64,000 nt of DNA. Origin: Desulfomicrobium sp. UBA5193. GTDB taxonomy: Bacteria > Desulfobacterota > Desulfovibrionia > Desulfovibrionales > Desulfomicrobiaceae. Below are positions 52,432 to 60,678 of the stretch, piece after piece. A program made the translations under genes and the position numbers. The notes below the pieces were generated by a model that worked only from the letters and a program-made list of their open reading frames with translations, was not told where the DNA came from and did no database searches. How positions within the stretch are numbered: position 1 is the first letter of the stretch; each line of letters opens with the position of its first letter. The stretch lies in the NCBI GenBank assembly GCA_002412965.1, contig DHWB01000004.1, positions 496,001-560,000 on the forward strand. Reading direction: 5' to 3'.

Positions 52432-53388
52432 ATGTCCCAATTGGATGATCTCAAAAATGCCATCAAGAGCCGCCTGGGCGAGCTTGAGTGCGTCATCGGC
52501 TGGGAGCAGGGCTACGATCCGCTCCATGCCACGCCGCTCTTCATCCGCACCGAGGCGGATCTTGACCGGCTTATCATAGGCCCCCTGGCCGTGCACAACC
52601 TGGTCACCTATCTGACCGGGTACAAGGGCAAGAAGATTGGAGTGGTAGTCAAGGGCTGCGATAGCCGCAGCGTGATCCAGCTTTTGAATGAAAACCTGAT
52701 AAACCGCGATGATGTCGTCATTTTCGGCCTCTGCTGCGACGGCGTGGTCAGTCAGCGCAAGATCCGCGCGGCGCTGCCTGCCGATCCGGGCTTCGTGGAG
52801 TCGGTGGAGATTGGCGCAAGCGACCTCAAGATCACCGTGGCCGGTCAGGCCGTGACCTTGAAACTCTCCGACGTTCTGGCCGACAAATGCCTGATCTGCG
52901 CCACGCCCGACGCCATCATCTCCGATGTGCTGATCGGCACGGCGCATACTCCGGCCCCGGCCGCGAGCCTGGCCTGCCAGGACGAGTTCGAGGCCAGGAG
53001 CGACGCCGAGAAGCTCGCCTTCTGGCAGGAGACCATGAGCCGCTGCATTCGCTGCTATGCCTGCCGCAACGCCTGCCCCATGTGCGTCTGCCGCGACTAT
53101 TGCATTGCGACCAGCCGTGACCCCCTGTGGATCAGCCAGGACAATTCCCCGGCCGAGAACATGATGTTCCAGATGGTGCATGTCTCGCATCTGGCCGGAC
53201 GCTGCACGGAATGCGGTGAATGCGAGCGGGCCTGTCCCGTGGACATCCCGCTCATGCTGCTGCGGCGCTGGATGAACAAGCAGGTCAAGGACGTGTTCGA
53301 ACTGCAGGCAGGCATGGCTCTGGAACAGACCCCGCCTCTCTTGACCTTCAAGGTCGAGGAAGAGCGCATCAACGAGCGAGGCTGGTAA
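52432..53388 (+). CDS. FlxB-like 4Fe-4S protein with FrhB/FdhB-type domain
   Basis: This 318-residue protein has an N-terminal region resembling F420-hydrogenase beta (FrhB)-like proteins (VVVKGCDSRSVIQLL, VVIFGLCCDGVV) and a C-terminal ferredoxin part with CIRCYACRNACPMC and CTECGECERACPVD. By position it matches FlxB, linking NADH oxidation by FlxA to HdrA. GGAGGA precedes the ATG. The TAA overlaps the next ATG (TAATG). Confidence 0.8.
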   Translation: MSQLDDLKNAIKSRLGELECVIGWEQGYDPLHATPLFIRTEADLDRLIIGPLAVHNLVTYLTGYKGKKIGVVVKGCDSRSVIQLLNENLINRDDVVIFGLCCDGVVSQRKIRAALPADPGFVESVEIGASDLKITVAGQAVTLKLSDVLADKCLICATPDAIISDVLIGTAHTPAPAASLACQDEFEARSDAEKLAFWQETMSRCIRCYACRNACPMCVCRDYCIATSRDPLWISQDNSPAENMMFQMVHVSHLAGRCTECGECERACPVDIPLMLLRRWMNKQVKDVFELQAGMALEQTPPLLTFKVEEERINERGW

Positions 53389-54416
53389 TGGAACGATTCA
53401 TCACAAAAGAGAACCTCATCCGTTTGGCCGAGGAGCTGTCCGCCACCTGCCGCGTGCTTGCGCCGGTGGCCAGTTGCGGCACAGTGACCTTCCGTCGTTT
53501 TCTGCCGGGAATGGTCCTTGATCTGCACTCGCGCATGGCGGCCGTTTCACCGAAGGCCGCGACCTTTCCGCAGACGGAAACCCTGCTGACGGTCAAGCGC
53601 GAGATGCCCGAGAAAAAGCCCGAAATCACCGAGACCCTGCCCGAGGGCAAGAGCGTGGTCATCGGCTGCCGCCCGTGCGGGGCGCGCGGCAAGCTTATCT
53701 TCAATCCGGTCTATGAGACGGACAAAACCAAGGATCCGTACTATATCCGGCGTCGTGACAACACCGTCTTCATCTCCTTGGCCTGCGACCGGCCCGAGAC
53801 GACCTGCTTCTGCCACAGTGTGGGCAGCGGCCCGGCGGATCCTGACGGCTCCGACGTGCTCCTGACCCTGGTGGGCGAGGGGTATGTGGCGCGTTCGGTC
53901 ACTCCCGCCGGAGAGGAAGTCCTCAAGTTGGCCCTGTTCACGGACGCCGGAGACAAGGGCAAGGAGGCCGACGCCAAGAACGCAAAGGCGCGGGAGTTGA
54001 TGGGCGAGGCCCACGACTACGTCTCCGCTCCGGCGAAACTGCTGGCCCGCTTCGACGACATGGACTTCTGGCAGGCCCAGTCGGCCAAGTGCATCTCCTG
54101 TGGAGCCTGCACCTACATGTGTCCGACCTGCTACTGCTTCAACATCACCGACGACGATCTGGGCCTTGAGAGCCAGCGCATCCGCAGCTGGGACAACTGC
54201 ATGTCCCACACCTTCACCCTGGAGGGCAGCGGTCACAACCCGCGTCCGACCAAGGCGCATCGTCTGAAAAACCGTGTCGGGCACAAGTTCAGCTACTATC
54301 CGGACCTGCACAAGGGCGTCATGGCCTGCTGCGGGTGTGGCAGGTGCATCAAGCAGTGCCCCGCCGGGATCGATATCCGGCAGATCGTGAAAGCAGCACA
54401 GGAGTACTCCGAATGA
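53388..54416 (+). CDS. FlxC-like (anaerobic sulfite reductase A-type) 4Fe-4S protein
   Basis: The 342-residue protein resembles AsrA: VIGCRPCGARGKLIFNPVY, ISLACDRPETTCFC, then CISCGACTYMCPTCYCF and CCGCGRCIKQCPAGID for two [4Fe-4S] clusters. By order it corresponds to FlxC. It starts on the flxB stop and overlaps flxA (ATGA). Confidence 0.82.
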   Translation: MERFITKENLIRLAEELSATCRVLAPVASCGTVTFRRFLPGMVLDLHSRMAAVSPKAATFPQTETLLTVKREMPEKKPEITETLPEGKSVVIGCRPCGARGKLIFNPVYETDKTKDPYYIRRRDNTVFISLACDRPETTCFCHSVGSGPADPDGSDVLLTLVGEGYVARSVTPAGEEVLKLALFTDAGDKGKEADAKNAKARELMGEAHDYVSAPAKLLARFDDMDFWQAQSAKCISCGACTYMCPTCYCFNITDDDLGLESQRIRSWDNCMSHTFTLEGSGHNPRPTKAHRLKNRVGHKFSYYPDLHKGVMACCGCGRCIKQCPAGIDIRQIVKAAQEYSE

Positions 54417-55243
54417 ATGCCAATCCCTATCTCCCGGACATGGCCACCATTGTCGAAGTGATCCAGGAGACGCACAATATCAAGACCTTCCGCATCGTCA
54501 TCAACAACGAAGAGCGGATGAAGGACTTCACCTTCCGGCCCGGCCAAGTGGGGCAGCTCTCGGTCTTCGGCGTGGGCGAATCGACCTTCGTCATCAACTC
54601 CTCCCCGACCCGCAAGGACTACCTGCAGTTCAGCGTCATGCGCGTGGGCGAGGTCACCTCGCGGCTGCACCAGCTGCAACCCGGCGATCAGATCGGCGTG
54701 CGCGCCCCCCTGGGCAACTCCTTTCCGATCGAGGACTTGAAGGGCAAGAACATCGTCTTTGTCGGCGGTGGCATCGGCATGGCACCCCTGCGGACGCTGT
54801 TCACGTACATGCTCGACAATCGCAAGGACTACGGGGATATCACGCTCCTTTACGGCGCGCGCAGCCCCGCCGACCTGACCTACAAGGCCGAGCTGCCGGA
54901 ATGGGCCGGCCGCAAGGACGTCAACACCGTGCTGACCATCGACAACCCGTCCGAGGGCTGGGAGCACAAGGTCGGCCTCATCCCCAACGTGCTGCTCGAG
55001 ATCAACCCCTCGCCCAAGAACACGGTGGCGATCACCTGCGGCCCGCCGATCATGATCAAGTTCACGCTGCAGGCTTTGAAGAAGCTGGGTTTCGAGGATG
55101 AAAACATCCTGACCACCCTGGAAAAGCGCATGAAATGCGGCGTGGGCATCTGCGGCCGCTGCAACATCGGCACGAAATACGTGTGCATGGACGGTCCCGT
55201 CTTCACCTATGCCCAGCTCAAAGAGCTGCCCTCGGAACTGTAG
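54413..55243 (+). CDS. FlxA-like FAD/NAD(P)-binding oxidoreductase subunit
   Basis: The 276-residue protein has the FNR-type FAD-binding domain (TFRPGQVGQLSVFGVGE), NAD-binding GGGIGMAPLRTLFTYML and C-terminal cysteines CGVGICGRCNIGTKYVC for a [2Fe-2S] cluster. This matches FlxA/AsrB/PyrK-type subunits. It should oxidise NADH and feed HdrA through FlxB/C/D. It ends the operon, 27 bases before repeat copy C. Confidence 0.88.
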   Translation: MNANPYLPDMATIVEVIQETHNIKTFRIVINNEERMKDFTFRPGQVGQLSVFGVGESTFVINSSPTRKDYLQFSVMRVGEVTSRLHQLQPGDQIGVRAPLGNSFPIEDLKGKNIVFVGGGIGMAPLRTLFTYMLDNRKDYGDITLLYGARSPADLTYKAELPEWAGRKDVNTVLTIDNPSEGWEHKVGLIPNVLLEINPSPKNTVAITCGPPIMIKFTLQALKKLGFEDENILTTLEKRMKCGVGICGRCNIGTKYVCMDGPVFTYAQLKELPSEL

Positions 55244-55269
55244 CTGACTGTTGACAAATTACAAATATC

Positions 55270-55412
55270 CAGGCTGGTCCAAAATGCTGAGATGCGAGGA
55301 ACAAAGAAAATTCAGGGCCGAAGCGTACGTGTGCCCGCAAGGGTATTTAAATATACGTGAGGGTCTTAATTTTCTGCAGTGACGAAGCAGATCGCCGTTT
55401 TGGGGCAGTCTG
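55270..55412. repeat. TIR-bounded interspersed repeat, copy C (inverted)
   Basis: The 143-bp copy is in reverse orientation relative to A and B. It starts CAGGCTGGTCCAAAA, has GATGCGAGGAACAAA, CGTGTGCCCGCAAGGGTA and CTGCAGTGACGAAGCAGATC, and ends TTGGGGCAGTCTG. Its match to reversed copy B is high along the full length. It lies between flxA and a ferritin-like gene. Confidence 0.88.
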
Positions 55413-55425
55413 GTAGGAGACTATC

Positions 55426-55902
55426 ATGGCAGGAATATTCAAGGCGACGGACATCCTCCTGGCCGCCCAGGAAGTCGAAACCCGTGGCGAGGTTTTCTAC
55501 AATCGGCTGGTGGACATGACCACCGAACCCAAACTGAAGAAGCTGTTCACGTTTCTGGCGGGCGAAGAGTCCAAGCACCGCGAGATCTTCGCCAAACTCT
55601 ACGAGCGGGTCGGGCAGGTCGAGCTTCCGGCCTGGGCCGAAGAGGACGAGTATGTCGATTACCTGAAGTATCTGCTCGACTCCCACACCCTGTTCCGGCT
55701 TGGCGACGTGGACCATCTGAAGACCTTCATGGGCACATCCAAAGAGGCCCTTGAAACGGCCATGGGTTTTGAAAAGGATACGATCATGTTCTTCCTGGAG
55801 ATGCGTGAATTCGTGCCCGACGGGGAAAAGAAGCATATCCAGGCCTGCATCGACGAGGAGCGCTCGCATCTGCGCCTTCTGGCGGGCATGCTGCGCAAAT
55901 AA
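55426..55902 (+). CDS. Ferritin-like (rubrerythrin-fold) diiron protein
   Basis: The 158-residue helical protein has the two diiron half-motifs of the rubrerythrin family, EVETRGEVFY with EESKHREIF, and EKDTIMFFLEMRE with EERSHLRLL. The rubredoxin-like C-terminal domain of classic rubrerythrins is missing. It probably handles peroxide or iron in oxidative stress. A ribosome-binding GGAG is seen within the end of the repeat flank. Confidence 0.85.
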   Translation: MAGIFKATDILLAAQEVETRGEVFYNRLVDMTTEPKLKKLFTFLAGEESKHREIFAKLYERVGQVELPAWAEEDEYVDYLKYLLDSHTLFRLGDVDHLKTFMGTSKEALETAMGFEKDTIMFFLEMREFVPDGEKKHIQACIDEERSHLRLLAGMLRK

Positions 55903-55967
55903 TCAAGGTTCTACTCCTTTGAGTGTCGGCTCTCGGACGAAAGTCTGGGGGCCATTTTCGTTGGGAG

Positions 55968-56087
55968 TCATAGCGAGGAAAAAAGGGCATCTGCGAGCCC
56001 GGCCTGTACTGCGGATTCATCCCTTGCCGACAGCCGGCCCAAGGTTCCCCTCACCAGCCTGTGGTCCAGGGTGAAGAGCTTGAGGAA
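55968..56087 (-). pseudogene. C-terminal remnant of a MazF/PemK-like toxin
   Basis: On the minus strand a frame ends KLFTLDHRLVRGTLGRLSAR, DESAVQAGLADALFSSL at a TGA (55970-55968). The HRLVRGTLGRLSARDESAV stretch resembles the end of MazF/PemK toxins. No N-terminal part is found; upstream in another frame is the decayed antitoxin. It is a fragment of a lost module. Confidence 0.5.
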
Positions 56088-56114
56088 CACTTGGCGGGGG
56101 CGGGCAGGCGATTA

Positions 56115-56342
56115 CAGATCACGGCACGCCTGCTCTCCTCGGCGCAGTTCCATTCGGACAGTCCACCCTCGACAGCGCTCAGGTACTCTACGTCGAGGGG
56201 GACGACCTTGCGGACCCTGGCCACCCCGTTACCCGTTCACTTCCTAGACGATGGAGTCCCCCGGGTGGACGCCGAGGCCGTCACGAACTGCCTGGGGAAT
56301 CTTGGTTTGCCCTTTGGAGGGGATTTTTGCGATGCTGAGCAT
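56115..56342 (-). pseudogene. Disrupted AbrB/MazE-type antitoxin gene
   Basis: From ATG at 56342 the minus strand reads MLSIAKIPSKGQTKIPQAVR, DGLGVHPGDSIV, a SpoVT/AbrB (MazE-like) DNA-binding domain. A TAG then breaks the frame where a Phe/Tyr codon is expected, and a one-base shift lets it go on as VARVRKVVPLDVEYLSAVEG, GLSEWNCAEES, the typical toxin-binding tail. One nonsense change and one frameshift make it non-functional. Bases 56343-56613 show no feature. Confidence 0.65.
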
Positions 56343-56613
56343 GCGGCCTCCGTTAAATATCAATGATTTCCTTGATGTTCAAAAAAGTTAGGATTGTTTT
56401 TCTTTTAGTCCATTGAAGGAAAACACGGTCATCATGTCCGGCAGGAATGCAAATTCAAGTGTGCTTTGCATGTTTCGCGCAGTTTGAGGCCGCCGCGAGA
56501 ATTCCAGACGCGGCGCAGAAACCATCAGTTTTCCGCGTCGCTGTTTTTTGTTCGGCTCAGTTCTCGTTGCCTCGCCGCTGGTGACTTTTGCGATTCACAC
56601 TTCCCGAAAAAAC

Positions 56614-58239
56614 CTAGAAATCGAGCTGACCATGATCACTCAAAAAACTCATGGTTGTATGCCGTCGCCTGCCGTTTTCCAGATAGACCACGCTGTAGAA
56701 GCCTTTGGGCAGGACGATGTCCTTTTTGCCGCCCACCTCGAATGGCCCGAATTCCTTGAATGTCTGCTGGTTTTTGAACCACAGGGTCATGGGACGGGCG
56801 GAGGTGACCACAAGTCTGCCCTGGTCGAATGGATTCGCTGATTTTGTGGATGAGGTCTTTACGGTTGTTTGGGCCTTTGCAGCTGGGTCCGTCGCGTTTG
56901 TCTGCGTGGAGTTCTGGACCAGGCCATCCGTTGCCGCCAGCGTGGCGTTGATGACGGTGTCGGCCTTCAGGGTGGCTGGTGTTTCGGAGCTATTGCCGGA
57001 CTGGGTGAAGACCGTTTCCGTGACGGTCGTAGTGGCGTCGGGAACCTGCTGGGGCATGGCCGTTTCGGGTGGCGACGGCGCGGTGGCCTGGCTGGCGTTG
57101 ACTGTGGTCTGCATGGCCGTGACAGGAGAGGCGGGAGGGGTATTTATTCTGGCCGGGGAGGTGGTTTCGCTTGGGGCGGTGGTGCTCGACACTGTCACGG
57201 ATTGCCACGGTTCAAGCAGGCCCTGGCTGTTCGCCAGATAGCCTGTGCCTCCCGCGACAAGCAGGGCGGCCATGGCCAATTGGGGGACGCTCGGTTTCCA
57301 GAGGATTTGCTTTGCCGGCCCGGTGGGTGAAGCCTCGGATTCATCGGGAACAAAGGAATAAAGACGGCCGCATTTAGGGCATTCACCGGGAAAGAGTTCA
57401 AATTCTCTCGGAGTTGGCTGGTGTTGGCATCTGGAACAGACGGGGAGGTTCAGCCGCGGCTGTGCAGGATGCAATGGCTCGGAAAGAGGCTGGAATTGGT
57501 CCTGGGAGCACAGGGGGATTGCGTTCTTTGCACCGACAATTTCGGACAATTTTTCGACCAGCAGAAGAATCTTTTCCGGCGGCAGGGAATTCTCATGGGA
57601 CATGATGGCAGGAGCCAGATTTCCGGCCTCTACGACCAGTACCCCGCGCACCAGCCCTGCGATCCCGACGCTGGCCCGGCTGAAGCAGAGCACGGGGCAT
57701 GGGTGCAATCCTCCAGAATAATGCAGGCCCAGGTGCTTTGTCAGCTTCTGTGTCTGGTTCCAGCACCCGCTGAGCATATCCATCAGGAACGGCCACCCGT
57801 TCAAGCGCAGGGATTCGCCCGAAACCGAGATATTGCCGAGATGGCTGCCGGCCTTGATCGGAAAGAAGCCGTTGGGACCGATGACGGCGTGGTCGAGGCG
57901 GTAGCCGTCGAAATGCAGATCGTGAAAGACGCAATATTCGTTGGGCAGCTGTTCCAAGGCCCTGGCCACGATTTGTCCACCTCGGGCGTTGGCCTGAGAA
58001 TGCGAGAGGTAATGCGCAACGGTCAATCCGAGTTCTTCGAAACGCAGCACAGCCGCGACAAAGAACACGGCAAAAAAAGCGCTGATCCAAGGCTGGTTTT
58101 GCTTGAATGCGTACAGCCCTGCTCCTGCCAAGATCAGGATAAAAATCAGCGGTAGCACCACTCGCAGCAGGAGATCCTTGCGCCGGGCACTGGCCCTGGT
58201 GGTGCTGCTTTGAACTGCGCTGCCGTATATGTATGCCAT
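56614..58239 (-). CDS. Membrane protein with NERD-like domain and long Thr/Ser/Ala-rich linker
   Basis: This 541-residue protein has two membrane segments near residues 25-65, a NERD-like domain (about 85-155: GGQIVARALEQLPNEYCVFHDL, YRLDHAVIGPNGFFPIKAG), a zinc-ribbon-like pair of cysteine motifs CSRCQ and CPKCG (about 275-300), a third hydrophobic segment, a Thr/Ser/Ala-rich linker (about 345-475) and a C-terminal domain. NERD nucleases usually have ExK after the DH; here IKAG replaces it, so nuclease activity looks lost. Function unknown. Confidence 0.6.
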   Translation of the reverse strand: MAYIYGSAVQSSTTRASARRKDLLLRVVLPLIFILILAGAGLYAFKQNQPWISAFFAVFFVAAVLRFEELGLTVAHYLSHSQANARGGQIVARALEQLPNEYCVFHDLHFDGYRLDHAVIGPNGFFPIKAGSHLGNISVSGESLRLNGWPFLMDMLSGCWNQTQKLTKHLGLHYSGGLHPCPVLCFSRASVGIAGLVRGVLVVEAGNLAPAIMSHENSLPPEKILLLVEKLSEIVGAKNAIPLCSQDQFQPLSEPLHPAQPRLNLPVCSRCQHQPTPREFELFPGECPKCGRLYSFVPDESEASPTGPAKQILWKPSVPQLAMAALLVAGGTGYLANSQGLLEPWQSVTVSSTTAPSETTSPARINTPPASPVTAMQTTVNASQATAPSPPETAMPQQVPDATTTVTETVFTQSGNSSETPATLKADTVINATLAATDGLVQNSTQTNATDPAAKAQTTVKTSSTKSANPFDQGRLVVTSARPMTLWFKNQQTFKEFGPFEVGGKKDIVLPKGFYSVVYLENGRRRHTTMSFLSDHGQLDF

Positions 58240-58423
58240 GACGCCTCGACGTGTTCTTGCGTTACGGAGAGTTGAACGCCCGAACTTTAAGCCCTAGTTA
58301 GGGAATCATGTCAAGAGTCGAAAATGTATGACAAAAACATATTGTGGGCGATGGTGTGTACCTTTGCCGTACATTCTTGTGGGGCGCGAGGCTGGCCTGC
58401 GCCCAAAGCGCAGGCAGATGGGG

Positions 58424-58888
58424 CTATTGCGTGAGTTGGGCGAAATTGCCCCCGGTCATACGGGCCAGATCTTCAGGGGCGATTTCGATGTCCAGGCCGC
58501 GACGGCCGCCGCTGACCAGAATGGTTGGATGGGACCGGGCCGAGGCGTCGATGAAGGTGCGCAGCCGTTTTTTCTGCCCCAGGGGACTGACCCCGCCCAA
58601 AACGTACCCCGTGGTCCGCTCCACCAAAGATTTGTCGGCCATGGCCGCCTTCTTGGCCCCGGCGGAATTGGCCAGAAGCTTCATGCTGAGCATGGCCGTG
58701 ACCGGAATGACGGCCACGACGATCTCTCCTCCAAGGTCCGCGACCAGGGTCTTGTAAACTCGTGATGGATTGATATTCAGTTTTTCGGCGGCTTCGAGAC
58801 CATAGGACGCGCAGACCGGATCATGAACATATTCATGCACGGTGTAGGGGATTTTTGCTTTTTTGGCGGCGTTGATTGCAGGTGTCAT
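58424..58888 (-). CDS. ybaK: Cys-tRNA(Pro)/Cys-tRNA(Cys) deacylase YbaK
   Basis: The 154-residue protein matches the YbaK/EbsC family: KIPYTVHEYVHDP at the start, the lysine-containing RVYKTLVADLGGEIVVAVIPV and GYVLGGVSPLGQKKRL. YbaK hydrolyses Cys-tRNA(Pro) in trans, correcting ProRS errors. It lies 90 bases after ribB on the same strand. Bases 58240-58423 hold only the divergent leader of the NERD gene and no other gene. Confidence 0.93.
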   Translation of the reverse strand: MTPAINAAKKAKIPYTVHEYVHDPVCASYGLEAAEKLNINPSRVYKTLVADLGGEIVVAVIPVTAMLSMKLLANSAGAKKAAMADKSLVERTTGYVLGGVSPLGQKKRLRTFIDASARSHPTILVSGGRRGLDIEIAPEDLARMTGGNFAQLTQ

Positions 58889-58977
58889 GGCTGGCGGCTA
58901 CAAAGAGCCGGGACAAAAGTCCAGCCGTGCGATGAGGCTGCGGGACGCTCCCGAAAGAGAACGTCCCGCACGGGAGA

Positions 58978-59634
58978 TCAGTTCACCGTCTGGGACGCGG
59001 AGATGATGTAGTCCTTGAGATCGTCGATGGTCACCACGGGCAGGTCATGGCGTCTGCCGAAGGCCTGGATTTCCGGCATGCGGGCCATGGTCCCGTCCTC
59101 GTTGGTGACTTCGCACAAGACTCCGCAGGGCTTGAGTCCGGCCAGGCGCATGAGGTCCACCGTGGCCTCGGTGTGACCTTCGCGTTCCAGCACACCGCCT
59201 GGTCGGGCTCTGAGCGGAAAGATGTGTCCGGGGCGATGCAGATCCTCGGGCTGGGCGTCGTCGGCGATGGCTGCCTGGACCGTGCGCACGCGGTCGGCCG
59301 CGGAGACGCCGGTCGTCACGCCATGCGCGGCCTCGATGGAGACCGTGAACGCGGTCTGGTAACGGCTGGAATTGTTGGTGACCATGGGCGCGAGATCAAG
59401 GGCTCTGGCCTTGTCCTCCGGCAGGCAGAGACAGACGATGCCGCTGCATTCGCGAATGAGCATGGCCATCTGGGCAGTGGTCAGGGACTGGGCGGCGAAG
59501 ATGAGGTCGCCTTCGTTTTCGCGGTTTTCGTTGTCGGTGACCAGCACCCCCCGGCCATCTCGCAAGGCCTGGAGGGCGCGTTCCACTCGGACGCGCGGGG
59601 GGGTGTTTTCGAAGTTTTCGGAGGTCTGATTCAC
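58978..59634 (-). CDS. ribB: 3,4-dihydroxy-2-butanone-4-phosphate synthase RibB
   Basis: The protein of 218 residues matches RibB: ALRDGRGVLVTDNENRENEGDLIFAAQ, the HRPGHIFPLRARPGGVLEREGHTEA catalytic region and DLMRLAGLKPCGVLCEVTNEDG. It makes the four-carbon unit of riboflavin from ribulose 5-phosphate. No GTP cyclohydrolase II domain is fused. The start is GTG at 59634, with GGAGA upstream, giving the E. coli length. It is controlled by the FMN riboswitch upstream. Confidence 0.94.
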   Translation of the reverse strand: MNQTSENFENTPPRVRVERALQALRDGRGVLVTDNENRENEGDLIFAAQSLTTAQMAMLIRECSGIVCLCLPEDKARALDLAPMVTNNSSRYQTAFTVSIEAAHGVTTGVSAADRVRTVQAAIADDAQPEDLHRPGHIFPLRARPGGVLEREGHTEATVDLMRLAGLKPCGVLCEVTNEDGTMARMPEIQAFGRRHDLPVVTIDDLKDYIISASQTVN

Positions 59635-59711
59635 GGTGCTTCTCCTTGCGTTGAGCGTGAACCAGGGCGCGGCACAAAATGACCGTTCACACCCGTGAAC
59701 GGCGGCCGTCT

Positions 59712-59850
59712 TCTCTTTCATCCGGACTGTTACCGTCGGCCCTGGCATCGCACCAGGTCTGCTGACCTCCCGGACCTCCGGGAGCGCTCGCGGGCTCCCC
59801 GCCTGGAAGCGGGATACCGCCGGTGGGGAATTGCGCCCCGCCCTGAGAAC
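59712..59850 (-). promoter_or_regulatory. FMN (RFN) riboswitch upstream of ribB
   Basis: On the minus strand the RFN consensus pieces appear in order: GGGCGCAATTCCCCACCGGC, GGTATCCCGC, AGCCCGCGAGCG, GGTCAGCAGACCTGGTG, CAGGGCCGACGGTAACAGTC and CCGGATGAAAGAGAA. FMN binding should reduce ribB expression. The ribB GTG lies about 78 bases beyond its 3' end. Confidence 0.96.
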
Positions 59851-59855
59851 CCGGC

Positions 59856-59884
59856 ACCATGCGCGGTGCTGCGGTCAGTGTCAA
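59856..59884 (-). promoter_or_regulatory. Sigma-70 promoter of the riboswitch-ribB transcript
   Basis: On the minus strand TTGACA (59884-59879), 17 bases, then CATGGT (59861-59856). Transcription would start at about 59849, exactly where the riboswitch begins. The -10 box is weak. Confidence 0.6.
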
Positions 59885-59973
59885 CGGCCTGGAGGCTTTT
59901 TTTTGCGGAAATGTGAAATTCGGTCATTGCCTCCATGACAGGAAGCGGGTAGGGTCCCAAAACATACACGATG

Positions 59974-60003
59974 CCACAAGGTCGCACCTTGTGGTTTTTT
60001 TTT
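59974..60003 (+). terminator. Strong terminator hairpin just upstream of the zinc-ribbon gene
   Basis: CCACAAGGT (59974-59982) pairs perfectly with ACCTTGTGG (59986-59994), followed by about nine T residues. It ends 26 bases before the ATG at 60030. No plus-strand gene precedes it for over 4 kb, so it is either a leader attenuator or the end of an unknown short RNA. Confidence 0.85.
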
Positions 60004-60029
60004 CGATACCGTTATCCATAGGATCCATC

Positions 60030-60467
60030 ATGACCGAGAATCAGATACAGGCAGGCAGTTCCGTCGAATCGCTGTGCAAGAAATGCAAGACCGTAACCGA
60101 TCACCACGTGGTTGTCATGGCTGGTGAGAAAATAGCCAAGGTCGAGTGCAAGGTCTGCAACGCCCGCCACGCCTTCGTCTCTCCCAAGGCCGAGCCCAAG
60201 GTCAAAACTCCCGCGGTTCCGCGTCCCAAGAAAGCAGCCCTGGCTTCCACCAAGCAGGCCCTGGCTCTGGCCGAGCATTGGGAAAAGATGGTGACTCCCT
60301 GCTCCAAGCCCCTGACCTATACCATGGAGCGAAGGCTGCAGGTCGGCGACGTCATCGATCACCCGACTTTTGGACTGGGTTATGTGCAGAAGTTCATGAA
60401 GCCGTGCACGGCCGAAGTTCAGTTCAAGGACGCAGTTCGCAATATGCGCTGCGGAGCCTGCAAGTGA
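60030..60467 (+). CDS. Zinc-ribbon protein with CarD/UvrD-tail-like C-terminus
   Basis: The 145-residue protein has an N-terminal zinc-ribbon with CKKC and CKVC (about residues 14-42), a Lys/Pro/Ala-rich linker and a C-terminal part, VGDVIDHPTFGLGYVQKFMK, with VQFKDAVRNMRCG. The latter resembles the small barrel of CarD and the UvrD C-terminus, which bind RNA polymerase. No named family is recalled. Expression may be set by the terminator hairpin directly upstream. Confidence 0.75.
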   Translation: MTENQIQAGSSVESLCKKCKTVTDHHVVVMAGEKIAKVECKVCNARHAFVSPKAEPKVKTPAVPRPKKAALASTKQALALAEHWEKMVTPCSKPLTYTMERRLQVGDVIDHPTFGLGYVQKFMKPCTAEVQFKDAVRNMRCGACK

Positions 60468-60678
60468 TTTAAGCCGCCTTGGGTCCAGTGTTACGCGGCC
60501 TGGAAGGGCCGCCTGCCCGGATTTGTGCCTGCCTCAAAAAAGATCCATTCGTCCTTTTTTCCGTTCTTGACGTCGCCTGAATACTGCGCGTAGTGGAAAA
60601 ATAGTGTCGTGCGTCGTGCGACCGGCTTTGCATCGGCTTCAGTCAGGAAGCCGTTTTTTATGTTCTACGAGGAGAAAT

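Noticed and set aside
58940..58969. Hairpin GCGGGACG/CGTCCCGC as the ribB terminator
   Set aside because: A perfect stem is present, but no T-run follows on the minus strand, so termination is not supported.
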